The notes: generated by a model not told the origin, from the letters alone. A DNA stretch of 64,000 nt from Dehalococcoidia bacterium (GCA_022825265.1 JAJDXE010000004.1:106343-170342), one strand, 5' to 3'. Positions 17,916-26,242 are shown, numbered from the stretch's first letter. Program-made: numbers and translations.

Positions 17916-19061
17916 TTAGTCGGCGCCTGCCCTGGTTGTCGCCTCGAGGTGACCGACATGGTGATCTTCAGTGCAGCCGCTCACCGATGTCTCGACCTGG
18001 AACGTGATGTGGCTGAGGCTGTACTCCACTCTGGCGATTTCCTTCGCCCGATCGAGCAAATCCTGTTGATCGGGATGTTCATCGTCGATCAGAATGTGGG
18101 CCGAGATGGAGTCGTAGCCGGAGGTAATCGTCCAGGCGTGGACATCGTGCACCAGCGTTACCCCGTCGAGCGACTCGATGTCGTGGCAGAGCGCGTACAG
18201 ATCGATGTGCGACGGTACCCCTTCGATCAGGATGTGGAAGATCTGCTTGGCCGGTCGGTAGGAGAGGAAGAGGATGAACACGCCGATCAAGATGCTCACG
18301 ATCGGGTCGGCCAGGTGCCAGCCGAAGCCGATGACTAATGCACCGGAAATGATCACCGCCACCGATCCCAGCAAGTCGCCCAGGACGTGGAGGAAGGCAC
18401 CTTGCACGTTCAGACTGTGCTCTGATGAACCATGCAGGATGTAGGCGACGAAGATGTTGACAACGAGGCCGACCACGCCGACCGCCGTCATCAACACGCC
18501 TTCGACCTCGGGCTCGCCGCCGATCCGATGCACCGCCTCCCAGATCACCCAGGCCGAGATCAGCCAAAGCGTGAGAATGTTGACGAACGCGGCCAGAATC
18601 TCGGTTCGGGCGAAGCCGAAGGTGCGGTCGACCGACGAAGGGCGGTCGGCGATCCACATCGCCAGCAAGGCGAGGCCGATCGCGCCGGCATCGGTTGCCA
18701 TATGTCCGGCGTCGGCCAGCAGCGCCAGTGAGCCTGAGAGGATGCCGCCGACGATCTCGACGACCATGAAGAAGAGGATGATGCCAAGCGAGATGACCAG
18801 CGTGCGCCGGCTCTGATCCCTCAGATCGTGCGAATGGTCATGGTGGCCATGGTGGTCATGGCCGTCGTGATCGCCGTGATCATGCCCTGAGTGATCGTCA
18901 TGGTCATCATGGTCGTGACCGGAATGGTCGTCGTGTTCGTCATGATCATGCCCGGCGTGCGCGTCGTGGTCGTGGACTACGTGGTCGTGGACTACGTGGT
19001 CGGGATGATCGTGATCATCGGGAACGGACTCGCGGGGACGCTGAGACGATCGCCGACGCAC
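17916..19061 (-). CDS. CDF-family zinc/cation exporter
   Basis: 381 aa. The first 80 residues are an extended His/Asp-rich segment (HDHDAHAGHDHDEHDDHSGH-type repeats). Six membrane helices follow. The transport-site pairs are ADAGHMATD in helix 2 and FLHVLGD in helix 5 (H/D pairs of ZitB/CzcD-type zinc carriers). The cytosolic C-terminal domain includes VHDVHAWTI. It exports Zn2+ (or Cd2+/Co2+) using the proton gradient. Start is GTG at 19061; the His-rich head lacks a better start. It is likely co-transcribed with the Cys/His miniprotein and divergent from znuA. Confidence 0.92.
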   Translation of the reverse strand: MRRRSSQRPRESVPDDHDHPDHVVHDHVVHDHDAHAGHDHDEHDDHSGHDHDDHDDHSGHDHGDHDGHDHHGHHDHSHDLRDQSRRTLVISLGIILFFMVVEIVGGILSGSLALLADAGHMATDAGAIGLALLAMWIADRPSSVDRTFGFARTEILAAFVNILTLWLISAWVIWEAVHRIGGEPEVEGVLMTAVGVVGLVVNIFVAYILHGSSEHSLNVQGAFLHVLGDLLGSVAVIISGALVIGFGWHLADPIVSILIGVFILFLSYRPAKQIFHILIEGVPSHIDLYALCHDIESLDGVTLVHDVHAWTITSGYDSISAHILIDDEHPDQQDLLDRAKEIARVEYSLSHITFQVETSVSGCTEDHHVGHLEATTRAGAD

Positions 19062-19231
19062 GCGTCACCCGCTTTCCAAACAATTCCCGGTTCTAGGACC
19101 CCGGTGGCGGGGTCGGTATCGAACAGTCTCTGCGCATTGTATGATATCCAGCAGACCAGCGGACTGCTCCTGCCTTGCAGGTAGTCCGCCCACGCGGCAG
19201 ACAGCCGCCTAGATCGTCGAAGCTCCTCCCT

Positions 19232-20380
19232 ATGTCCCGTATTCGTCTGTCGGCGCTTGGCGTCGCCTTGCTCGCGTCTGCATCGCTCGCCCTGTTCGCG
19301 TCGCTGGCCTGTAGCAGCGACGATGCCGATAGCGACCGGCTCCAGGTCGTCGTCTCGACCCAGGTGATCGCCGACTGGGCCCGTCAGGTCGGCGGTGATC
19401 TCGTCGAAGTCCGAGCGCTCGTACCCGCCGGCGCCGACGCGCATACATTCGAGATGACGGTCGACGATGTCCGGGCGGTCGCGGACGCCGATCTTGTGGT
19501 CATCAACAGTGCCGGCTTAGAGGCGTCGTACGAGGAGGCGATTGAAGAGAACGCGACCAACCTGCTCGAACTGGCAGACGCCGTTGAGGCAATGGGACAC
19601 GTGCTGCATCCGTTCGAAGGTCTGCTCGGCTCCGACGAGGAACATCATCAGGAGCAAGCGGAGCAGCAAGGGCATCAGGAGCAGGAAGCGCAAGAAGAGG
19701 AACATCACCAGGAGCAGCAGGAGCAAGCGCAGCAGCAGGAACATCACCAGGAGCAGGGGCAACAGCAGGAGCATCACCAGGAGCAGCAGGAGCAGGGGCA
19801 ACAGCAGGAGCATCACCAGGAGCAGCAGCAAGAGGGACAGCACGGGCAGCAGGAGGAGCACGGGCACGATCACGAAGGCGAAGACCCGCACTTCTGGTTT
19901 GACGTTGACATTGCGAAGGCAGCGGTGACGGCGATCGCGGCGGAGCTAATCGCACTCGCGCCCGATGCCGAGGATGAGATCACGGAGCGCCGCGACGCCT
20001 ACCTACAAGAGATCGAGCAAGCCGACGAAGAGGTGCGCGAGCTGCTAGCCGACCTGCCCGCAAATCAACGACTGCTCTTCACCTTCCACGATGCCTTCGG
20101 CTACTTCGCCCGGCGATACGATCTCACTGTGGCGGGTTTCGTCGTCGAGGGACCGGAGCAGGGGCTCAGCGCCGAGGCGCTGACCGAGCTGATCGAACTG
20201 ATCGAGCACGAAGAGATCGGCACGATCTTCCACGAGCCGCAGTTCGACTCCACGATCCTCGACGCGATCGCCGACGAGACCGGCGTCGCTCGTGGCATCA
20301 TCTGGTCGCAGCCCACGGATGACAAACCGACCTACATCGACATCCTGATCGGCAACGCCGAGGCCATAGCTGACCAGTAA
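19232..20380 (+). CDS. znuA: zinc ABC transporter substrate-binding lipoprotein
   Basis: 382 aa. The signal peptide ends in lipobox LASLAC. VSTQVIADWARQVGGDLVEVRALVPAGADAHTFE is the cluster A-I metal-binding signature with one metal His (AHTFE); DPHFWFD, FHDAFGYFARRYD and the acidic loop complete the site. The central His/Glu/Gln loop (about residues 134-214) is very long and repetitive, with units EHHQEQ five times. It captures Zn2+ outside the cell for a ZnuB-type permease, encoded 600 bp away on the other strand. No Shine-Dalgarno is seen. Confidence 0.9.
   Translation: MSRIRLSALGVALLASASLALFASLACSSDDADSDRLQVVVSTQVIADWARQVGGDLVEVRALVPAGADAHTFEMTVDDVRAVADADLVVINSAGLEASYEEAIEENATNLLELADAVEAMGHVLHPFEGLLGSDEEHHQEQAEQQGHQEQEAQEEEHHQEQQEQAQQQEHHQEQGQQQEHHQEQQEQGQQQEHHQEQQQEGQHGQQEEHGHDHEGEDPHFWFDVDIAKAAVTAIAAELIALAPDAEDEITERRDAYLQEIEQADEEVRELLADLPANQRLLFTFHDAFGYFARRYDLTVAGFVVEGPEQGLSAEALTELIELIEHEEIGTIFHEPQFDSTILDAIADETGVARGIIWSQPTDDKPTYIDILIGNAEAIADQ
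19650..19850 (+). repeat. tandem repeat encoding the EHHQEQ loop of ZnuA
   Basis: Units of the type GAACATCACCAGGAGCAG recur with CAGCAG-rich spacers of variable length. It encodes the His/Gln/Glu loop and is likely to vary in copy number between strains. Confidence 0.75.
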
Positions 20381-20388
20381 CCGAGGGC

Positions 20389-20394
20389 TAGGCT
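20389..20394 (+). promoter_or_regulatory. putative -10 box (TAGGCT) of leaderless orn
   Basis: TAGGCT, 7 nt, ATG at 20402; no Shine-Dalgarno. Confidence 0.45.
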
Positions 20395-20401
20395 GTGGGC
20401 G

Positions 20402-20977
20402 ATGACCGACCGATTCATCGCGCCCCAGCCCAACCCATCGAAGGACAACCTGGTCTGGATCGACCTCGAAATGACCGGGCTCGACCCGGACCGCGACGTG
20501 ATCATCGAGGCCGCGGTCCTGATCACCGATGCCGAGCTCAACATCATCGCCGATGGCCCCGACTTCGCCATTCACCGTTCCGACGAGGCGTTGAGCGTGA
20601 TGAACGCGTGGAATCGCCAAACCCATCATGGCTCCGGCCTGATCAAGCGGGTCAAGGCGTCCGACATCTCAATCGATCAGGCCGAGCAAGAAATCGTCGA
20701 GTTCGTCCAACAATGGACCGTGGCGCAAACGTCGCCGCTCTGCGGCAACTCCGTCCACCAGGACCGCCGCTTTCTCTACGGAGAAATGCCAAAGCTGATC
20801 GAATGGCTCAGCTACCGGATCGTCGACGTTTCGACGATCAAGGAGCTAGCCAAGCGCTGGTACCCCGACCTGGAGCCGTTCGTCAAGCAGGAACGGCACC
20901 GGGCGCTCGACGACATCCGCGAGTCGATTGACGAACTGCGCTGGTACCGCCAGCAGCTATTCAAGCCCGCCCTCTAG
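20402..20977 (+). CDS. orn: oligoribonuclease
   Basis: 191 aa, full length. It is a 3'-5' exonuclease of the DEDDh group that degrades 2-5 nt RNA fragments (and pGpG) in the cytosol. WIDLEMTGLD carries the first D and E (D21, E23), VHQDRRFL the second D, and ERHRALDDIRESI the general-base His and last Asp. Its stop codon overlaps that of the convergent znuB gene (CTAG at 20974-20977). Confidence 0.95.
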   Translation: MTDRFIAPQPNPSKDNLVWIDLEMTGLDPDRDVIIEAAVLITDAELNIIADGPDFAIHRSDEALSVMNAWNRQTHHGSGLIKRVKASDISIDQAEQEIVEFVQQWTVAQTSPLCGNSVHQDRRFLYGEMPKLIEWLSYRIVDVSTIKELAKRWYPDLEPFVKQERHRALDDIRESIDELRWYRQQLFKPAL

Positions 20978-22002
20978 CCGGCCCGGCCCCGCAACGAGAG
21001 GCGCGATCCAACCCGGCAACACGCGCCCCAGCAGACGTCGCCCACCCGGCAACATGCGCCCCACGAGGCGTCGCCGATCTGGCAGCACGCGCCCCAACAC
21101 ACCCTGGCCGTTCTTCGCCAACCGGCATGCGGATAGTCTTCGGCCTCGTCGACCGCTGCCGCGAGGCTGGGCAGCGTCTCCCGCAAGCCGCGAGGACTCA
21201 TGACGAACGAGAGGCCCATCAGAATCACAGCCGTCAAGACAATCGACGGACCGGCCGCCAAATCGAGATGGAACGATGCGTACAGTCCCGCCACGGTCGA
21301 CAGGATTCCAATCAGCGCGGCCAATAGCATCATCGTGACCAGCCGACGAGCAATGAGGACCGCCGCCGCCGCCGGCGTGACTAACATCGCCACTGCCAGG
21401 ATCACCCCCACGAGGCGGAACGCCACGACCGTCGCGAGCGCAATCAGAACCAGCAGTCCAATCTGCATCAACGTCACTGGCACGCCCGACACGGCGGCGA
21501 CCTCTGGGTCGTACGAAACAAAGCGCAACTCCGGCAAGAAGGCCAGCACAGCGATCAACACCACGCCGGTCAGCACCGCCATCACGATCAAGTCCGTCCA
21601 CGACGCCCCCAGGATGTGACCGACCAGCAGTGAGCCCAGGTCCACGGCGAACGTGCGCTGACGCGAGATCAGCAGTACGCCGAGAGCGAAAAACCCGGCG
21701 AACATAATCCCGATCGCCGTGTCCTCCCTCAGTCGAGCCCGGATCGTGAGCAGCGCCACTCCCAGCGCCGTCAATACCGCGGCGATCCCGGCCCCCAGAG
21801 TGATCAGCACCGCCCCGCCACCGAGCACCAACGCCACCGCCGCGCCGGCTAGCTGAGTGTGAGCGACCGCGTCGCCAAGAAATGCCAGTCCCCGCAGGAC
21901 GACGAACACGCCGACCATGCCGGCCGCCAGCGAGACGATCACGCCCGCCAGCAGCGCCCGCTGCATGAACTCAAATGACCAGGGCTCAGTGAGCCAGTCC
22001 AC
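20974..22002 (-). CDS. znuB: zinc/manganese ABC transporter permease with Cys-rich repeat tail
   Basis: 342 aa; the ABC-3 permease core (eight or nine helices) covers residues 1 to about 280, with LRGLAFLGDAVAHTQLAG and VGVILAVAMLVTPAAAAVLI as family signatures. The last 60 residues are extra. They contain three 11-residue repeats of the type WGACCRVGDVC, encoded by 33-bp DNA repeats. The paired Cys suggest a cytosolic metal-sensing or metal-delivery tail; this is inference. No ATPase (znuC) gene is adjacent. Start GTG 22002; an in-frame ATG at 21966 is an alternative. Confidence 0.85.
   Translation of the reverse strand: MDWLTEPWSFEFMQRALLAGVIVSLAAGMVGVFVVLRGLAFLGDAVAHTQLAGAAVALVLGGGAVLITLGAGIAAVLTALGVALLTIRARLREDTAIGIMFAGFFALGVLLISRQRTFAVDLGSLLVGHILGASWTDLIVMAVLTGVVLIAVLAFLPELRFVSYDPEVAAVSGVPVTLMQIGLLVLIALATVVAFRLVGVILAVAMLVTPAAAAVLIARRLVTMMLLAALIGILSTVAGLYASFHLDLAAGPSIVLTAVILMGLSFVMSPRGLRETLPSLAAAVDEAEDYPHAGWRRTARVCWGACCQIGDASWGACCRVGDVCWGACCRVGSRLSLRGRAG
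21011..21109 (-). repeat. three 33-bp tandem repeats in the znuB 3' end
   Basis: Units start at 21011, 21044 and 21077, exactly 33 bp apart, and differ by point changes. They encode three Trp-Gly-Ala-Cys-Cys units. Confidence 0.9.
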
Positions 22003-22083
22003 GCAATCTCTTGCTAGGCCCCAACCTGCTGCATCCCACTACCATCTGCTGGGACAGACGATTCGGAAGGTCAAGGCGTCCCC

Positions 22084-22980
22084 ATGGTACTTGAGCGACA
22101 GGTCACGCTAATCACGGGCGCCTCGCGAGGCTTCGGCCTCGCCGCCGCAGAAGAGCTCATCACCCGCGGCCACCCCGTGATCGCCACCATGCGCAACCCC
22201 GACCGCGACGGCCCCAACCTCGCCGGCCTGGATGCTGACTTGGTCGAGATCGTCCGCTGCGACGTCACCGATCGCGCCTCGATCGACTCAGCAGTCGAAG
22301 CCGGTCTCAAGCGATTCGGCCGCGTCGATTCCCTCTTCAACAACGCCGGTTACGGACTCTATGGACCGGTCGAGGACATGTCCGACGACGAGGTCTCACG
22401 CCAGATGGACACCAACTTCATTGGCCAGATCCGCATGGCCCAGGCCGTGCTCCCGGTAATGCGAGAGCAGCACCACGGCAAGATCATCAACGTCTCCTCG
22501 CTCGCCGGACGCATCGTCGCTCCAATGATGGGCCTCTACGCCGCCTCGAAGTGGGCCGTCGAGGCGATGTCCGAGGCCCTCCGCTACGAGGTCTCGCGCT
22601 GGAATGTCGACGTCACCATCCTCGAGCCCGGCATGTACGCCTCCGACTGGCAGACCACCAACCTCGATGTCGCCGCCGCCGTCCGCGAAGGACGCTCGCC
22701 CTACCAGGAATCCGCCAATCTCGCACTCGAAACATTCCGCACCCGAGCCGCAACCCGTCCTGGCTCCCGCTCAGTGGCTACAGCCGTCGCCGACATCGTC
22801 GAGCTCGAACAGCGTCTCCCAATGCGCTGGCCGATCGGCGAGGACACGGTCCAGACCATCCGCCTGCGAGAAGCGATGACCGACCAGGAATGGGAAGAGC
22901 GGGTCCGCGGTGATACGAAGATTTACCGAGGAGCATTCTTCCGCGGCGTGGAAAACCCGCTCGAAGACAAACCCCGCTGA
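22084..22980 (+). CDS. short-chain dehydrogenase/reductase
   Basis: 298 aa. TGASRGFG (11-18) binds the NAD(P) cofactor, NNAGYG follows, and the catalytic set is S138/S139 with Y152-x3-K156 (YAASK). It is a classical SDR that oxidises or reduces a hydroxyl or keto group; the substrate is not predictable. The longer C-terminus (after residue 190) resembles the SDR group often annotated as oxidoreductases acting on lipids or steroids. TACCAT about 45 nt upstream may be the -10 box. Confidence 0.88.
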   Translation: MVLERQVTLITGASRGFGLAAAEELITRGHPVIATMRNPDRDGPNLAGLDADLVEIVRCDVTDRASIDSAVEAGLKRFGRVDSLFNNAGYGLYGPVEDMSDDEVSRQMDTNFIGQIRMAQAVLPVMREQHHGKIINVSSLAGRIVAPMMGLYAASKWAVEAMSEALRYEVSRWNVDVTILEPGMYASDWQTTNLDVAAAVREGRSPYQESANLALETFRTRAATRPGSRSVATAVADIVELEQRLPMRWPIGEDTVQTIRLREAMTDQEWEERVRGDTKIYRGAFFRGVENPLEDKPR

Positions 22981-22992
22981 CCCGATCGCGTC

Positions 22993-23583
22993 TCAGCCGT
23001 GCTTCCCGACCGTCCAGCCCGACTGCGCCAGGTGAGTATCAGAAAACTCGACCGCGTCCGGTTCCAGCTCATTCGCCAGCGTGTCGTTGAAGCGGTTCAG
23101 GAACCCGAACATCGAGATCACGCAAACGATCTCGACCATCTCCGAGTCCGACCAGTGCTTGCGTAGCTCGTCGAACTGTTCGTCGGTCGCCGCATTCGGT
23201 ACCCCGCCCGAGTCCCGTGCCACGCGCAACGCAGCACGCTCAGCCTCCGAGAACAATTCCGACGTCTCGAACGACCAGACCGCCTCAACCCGCTCATAAG
23301 TCTCGCCCGCCAACGTGTGAGCAAAATGTCCCGTATGCGCTTGGCAGTACAGGCAACCCGCAGTGCGAGACACCACGTGCGCAATCAACTGCTTCAACCC
23401 GGCCGGGACGCTGCCCTCGCGCATGATCGATCCGAAGAAGGGCTGAAAAGCTTGCAACACATTCGGCCGTCGCCCGAGGACATGGAACGAAGTCGGAATC
23501 GTCCCTCCCGCGTCTCGAATCGCCGAGAGATACGGCGCGGCCTCCAGCAGCTCGTCGGTGGTCAGTGGTGTGACTCGGTTCAT
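22993..23583 (-). CDS. carboxymuconolactone decarboxylase / AhpD-like protein
   Basis: 196 aa, all-helical. CLYCQAHTGHFA (C77, C80, H83) is the CxxC-x2-H redox motif of AhpD-like alkyl-hydroperoxidase proteins. A peroxidase or thiol-disulfide role is likely; members with a decarboxylase role lack the CxxC. Its ATG overlaps the stop codon of the upstream methyltransferase gene (ATGA), so the two are probably translated together. Confidence 0.85.
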   Translation of the reverse strand: MNRVTPLTTDELLEAAPYLSAIRDAGGTIPTSFHVLGRRPNVLQAFQPFFGSIMREGSVPAGLKQLIAHVVSRTAGCLYCQAHTGHFAHTLAGETYERVEAVWSFETSELFSEAERAALRVARDSGGVPNAATDEQFDELRKHWSDSEMVEIVCVISMFGFLNRFNDTLANELEPDAVEFSDTHLAQSGWTVGKHG

Positions 23584-24446
23584 GTCGCCCTCCAGCGAAT
23601 CAGCATCTGTCTAGGTTGATCGGGCAGCGACCATCCGCCGTCCCGCTCGATCAGCAACTCGTGCACGGCCCGCCGCAACGCCGGCAGCCGACTCGAACTC
23701 TCTGACAACCATAGGCGTCTGCGCGCCCACTCCATCGCCGCTTCAGGCTCTTCAAACACGAATCGCCGACGATCCCCGCGACGCTCCAGCTCCCCCGCGT
23801 CAACGTCTGCCCCACGCGCCTTCAGCAACGCAATAAACTCGTTCGCCCCAGGGAGTAGTGCCTGTTCCTCGCCGTGGATCGCCGGCCAGACCTGCCAGAA
23901 CATCGACCCCGGCGATTTGTCGTACTGCAGCGCGACGCACTCTCTCGTTGCAGCCCGCTCCATCGTGTCGAGGAACTCACCCATCTCCTCGATGTCGTAA
24001 CCGACATGCGAGATCAACGCGACATCAGCCATCCCGCTGATTTCCGCATCGTCCGAGGGCCAACGCTGATCCCGAAGGTCGATATTCGTGATCCCATGCT
24101 CGATCTGCAGGTTCGCCAGTTCCGCCCGCATCGACGGCGACGGCTCAATCGCAATCACCCGCTTGATGTGCAGCGCGAGCGGCAGCGAAAAACGCCCGGC
24201 GCCTGCGCCAATGTCGACCCACGTGTCCTCCTGCGAGGCAATCGAGAGCAGCGCCTCGAGCGCCGAATCCCCTGTCCGGTGCGGATCCGCCCGAAACGCG
24301 GTCGCCAGCGGTCGATAGTGATCGCCGCCGTCGGACTCCTCGCGCAGTCGCTCGGCCTGCTCTCGGTTCGCCGCCACCCGATCGGCCCAGGCCTGCGCTA
24401 ATTCCGCCGCCGACGAATCATCGACGCTGGAGTAAACTTCGCTCAT
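23580..24446 (-). CDS. class I SAM-dependent methyltransferase
   Basis: 288 aa. WVDIGAGAGRFSLPLAL (about 76-92) is motif I of the Rossmann-type SAM fold and AIEPSPSM the motif II acidic loop. The substrate is not evident. The ATG at 24446 is chosen by a GAGGTGG ribosome-binding site on the minus strand, which lies inside the first codons of the divergent PAC2 gene. The two start codons overlap within CATG (24444-24447). Confidence 0.82.
   Translation of the reverse strand: MSEVYSSVDDSSAAELAQAWADRVAANREQAERLREESDGGDHYRPLATAFRADPHRTGDSALEALLSIASQEDTWVDIGAGAGRFSLPLALHIKRVIAIEPSPSMRAELANLQIEHGITNIDLRDQRWPSDDAEISGMADVALISHVGYDIEEMGEFLDTMERAATRECVALQYDKSPGSMFWQVWPAIHGEEQALLPGANEFIALLKARGADVDAGELERRGDRRRFVFEEPEAAMEWARRRLWLSESSSRLPALRRAVHELLIERDGGWSLPDQPRQMLIRWRAT
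24433..24438 (+). promoter_or_regulatory. putative -10 box (TAAACT) of the leaderless PAC2 gene
   Basis: TAAACT, 6 nt, ATG at 24445. The box lies inside the first codons of the divergent methyltransferase gene. Confidence 0.45.
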
Positions 24447-25329
24447 GACCACCTCACCTGACCTCAATATCGAGGAACTCCCCGACCTCACCGACCCAGT
24501 GCTGATCGTCGCATGGGAAGGCTGGAACGACGCCGGAGAATCGGCCTCGTCCGCCGCCCAGTACCTGATCCAGCAGCTGGGCGCGAAGCCGTTCGCCACC
24601 ATCGACCCGGAAGAATTCTACGACTTCACCGAAGCCCGTCCGATGGCGCGCTATCGCAACGGCGAGCGCTACATCTCCTGGCCCGCTACCGAGTTTGTCC
24701 ACCTCCAACCTGCTGACGGCGGCCGGGATGTCGTGGTCGGCATCGGGATCGAGCCCCACTACCGCTGGAAGCGCTACATGACCGCGCTTTCCGAGCTGGT
24801 CGATGAAATCGGCGCCAAGCTGATTCTCTCGCTCGGCGCTGTCGCCGCCGGGACGCCGCACACGCAGCCCGTCCACGTCCGAGGCTCAGCCAACAACTCC
24901 GAGCTCGCCGCCCGATACAACATGCACCCGTCGCGCTTCGAGGGACCATCGGGTATCGTCGGCGTTTTCCACGACCATTGCCGCCAGCGAGGCGTCGCCG
25001 GCGTCTCGCTCTGGGCCTCGGTGCCGCACTACCTGCCCGGCATCACCAACCCGGTCGGCGCCCAGTCGCTGCTCCGGGTCGTTTCCGACATGACCGGACT
25101 GCGATTCGACCTCGATCCCCTCGAGCGCGGCATCCAGCGCTTCCATACCCAGCTCGAAGAAGCCTTGCGCGACAACAACGAGCTCCGCGACTATGTCGCC
25201 CGACTCGAGGCCGCGAGTCCCGCGCCGCAAATGGAGCAGCAGCCCGAGGGCGAGTTGCCCAGCGCCGATGCCCTGATCGCCGACCTCGAGGATTTCTTCC
25301 GACAAGGCGGCGACAACGCCAACAACTAG
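24445..25329 (+). CDS. PAC2-family protein (proteasome assembly chaperone-like)
   Basis: 294 aa. VAWEGWNDAGESASSAAQYLIQQLGA at the start and LGAVAAGTPHTQPVHVRGSANN are PAC2 landmarks. The C-terminus is a coiled coil with an acidic tail. Bacterial members occur in lineages with or without a proteasome and have no firm function. It starts face to face with the methyltransferase gene and precedes the selenoprotein FTR gene by 78 bp. Confidence 0.85.
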   Translation: MTTSPDLNIEELPDLTDPVLIVAWEGWNDAGESASSAAQYLIQQLGAKPFATIDPEEFYDFTEARPMARYRNGERYISWPATEFVHLQPADGGRDVVVGIGIEPHYRWKRYMTALSELVDEIGAKLILSLGAVAAGTPHTQPVHVRGSANNSELAARYNMHPSRFEGPSGIVGVFHDHCRQRGVAGVSLWASVPHYLPGITNPVGAQSLLRVVSDMTGLRFDLDPLERGIQRFHTQLEEALRDNNELRDYVARLEAASPAPQMEQQPEGELPSADALIADLEDFFRQGGDNANN

Positions 25330-25407
25330 TCCGCGTCAGGCTCTGCAACCAGGGCCTACAGTGGAACTCACGACCAATAACCAAACCGGCTAGAGCGGTG
25401 GTGTTCG

Positions 25408-25869
25408 ATGGCGGATGTCGACCAGGTCAGCGACGACGATCGTCAGCAGGCGTCCGAGAAAAATCTCAACAAGATGTGGAAGTTCGCCCGCAACTTCGCC
25501 GAGAAGAGCGGCTCCTATCTGCACCCGCAGGAGGAAATCACCGAATTCCTCGTGATCGGCTTGGCCAAGCACATCGACGACTACGGCCGACCCCTGTGCC
25601 CTTGCAACTTTTACGAGGACAAGGCCGAAGAAGTCAAGGAATCCACCTGGATCTGCCCCTGCGAGGAGATGCAGCGCTGGAAATACTGCCATTGACTGCT
25701 CTTCTGCGATGAGGAAGGTCTTCCCATCACCGAGTATCTCCCCGAAGGGCACGAAGGCATCACGATCTACGGCGATCGCAAGGACCCGCACCCGGATAAA
25801 GGCCGAGCTCTCGGCCGGCTGGAAGAGCAAAGCGGACGCAAAATCGACAAGCGCAAGCGCCGCGACTAG
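25408..25869 (+). CDS. ferredoxin:thioredoxin reductase catalytic subunit with selenocysteine
   Basis: 153 aa if TGA 25693-25695 is read as Sec (residue 96); otherwise it would stop after 95. The motif C64-P-C66, 16 residues, C83-P-C85, 8 residues, C94-H-U96 matches the FTR catalytic signature CPC-X16-CPC-X8-CHC exactly. In Synechocystis FTR, Cys55/74/76/85 bind the [4Fe-4S] cluster and Cys57/Cys87 are the redox disulfide. U96 sits at Cys87 and C66 at Cys57, predicting a selenenylsulfide. The frame stays open for 57 codons after TGA (LLFCDEEGLP..., typical CHCxLF continuation) to TAG at 25867. It reduces thioredoxin-like disulfides with ferredoxin electrons; no variable FTR chain is nearby. 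Confidence 0.9.
25693..25728 (+). promoter_or_regulatory. bacterial SECIS element of the FTR gene
   Basis: TGA is at 25693-25695. Twelve nt later a hairpin begins: GATG (25708-25711), bulged A, GGAA, loop GGTC (25717-25720), then TTCC and CATC. The loop GGUC and the single bulged base match the SelB-binding minihelix of E. coli fdhF. Confidence 0.88.
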
Positions 25870-25932
25870 CCCCAGCGCTCACACTGCGACTACGCTCATA
25901 GAGACGAACTGAAACCCAACACTGGACAACGC

Positions 25933-26235
25933 ATGGCCCGAACCTCCAACGTTCACCGCGACCTCAAGCGCCGCAAGATGCACGCCAAGTACCTCGGCAA
26001 GCGCGAGGCGCTCAAGCAGCAGCTCAGAGAGTCCAACAACCCGCGCGAGAAGCAGAACATTCAGTTCCAGCTCCAGGCGCTGCCTCGTAACAGCTCCCCC
26101 ACCCGACTCAAGAACCGCTGCGCCGTGACTGGTCGCCCGCGAGCCTACATGCGCAAGTTCGGCCTCAGCCGAATCACCTTCCGCGAGATGGCCTCCCTTG
26201 GCCTCCTCCCCGGAGTCCGCAAGAGCTCCTGGTAA
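25933..26235 (+). CDS. rpsN: 30S ribosomal protein S14, long zinc-free form
   Basis: 100 aa. [25 protein letters not shown] region and the C-terminus LPGVRKSSW identify S14. It is the long form without CxxC zinc-ribbon motifs, and it stands alone outside a ribosomal protein operon. In several bacteria such zinc-free S14 copies are Zur-repressed stand-ins used under zinc limitation; that role here is inference, although zinc genes lie 5-8 kb away. I see no convincing Zur box. TACGCT at 25891-25896 may be the -10 element. Confidence 0.93.
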   Translation: MARTSNVHRDLKRRKMHAKYLGKREALKQQLRESNNPREKQNIQFQLQALPRNSSPTRLKNRCAVTGRPRAYMRKFGLSRITFREMASLGLLPGVRKSSW

Positions 26236-26242
26236 GCCGCCC

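Noticed and set aside
19062..19231. Zur box between the CDF exporter and znuA
   Set aside because: I saw no convincing palindrome that matches known Zur operators; TATGAT-like sequence alone is not enough.
25408..25695. FTR gene as a truncated pseudogene ending at TGA
   Set aside because: Downstream frame is intact, matches the family and is preceded by a SECIS-like hairpin at the proper distance.
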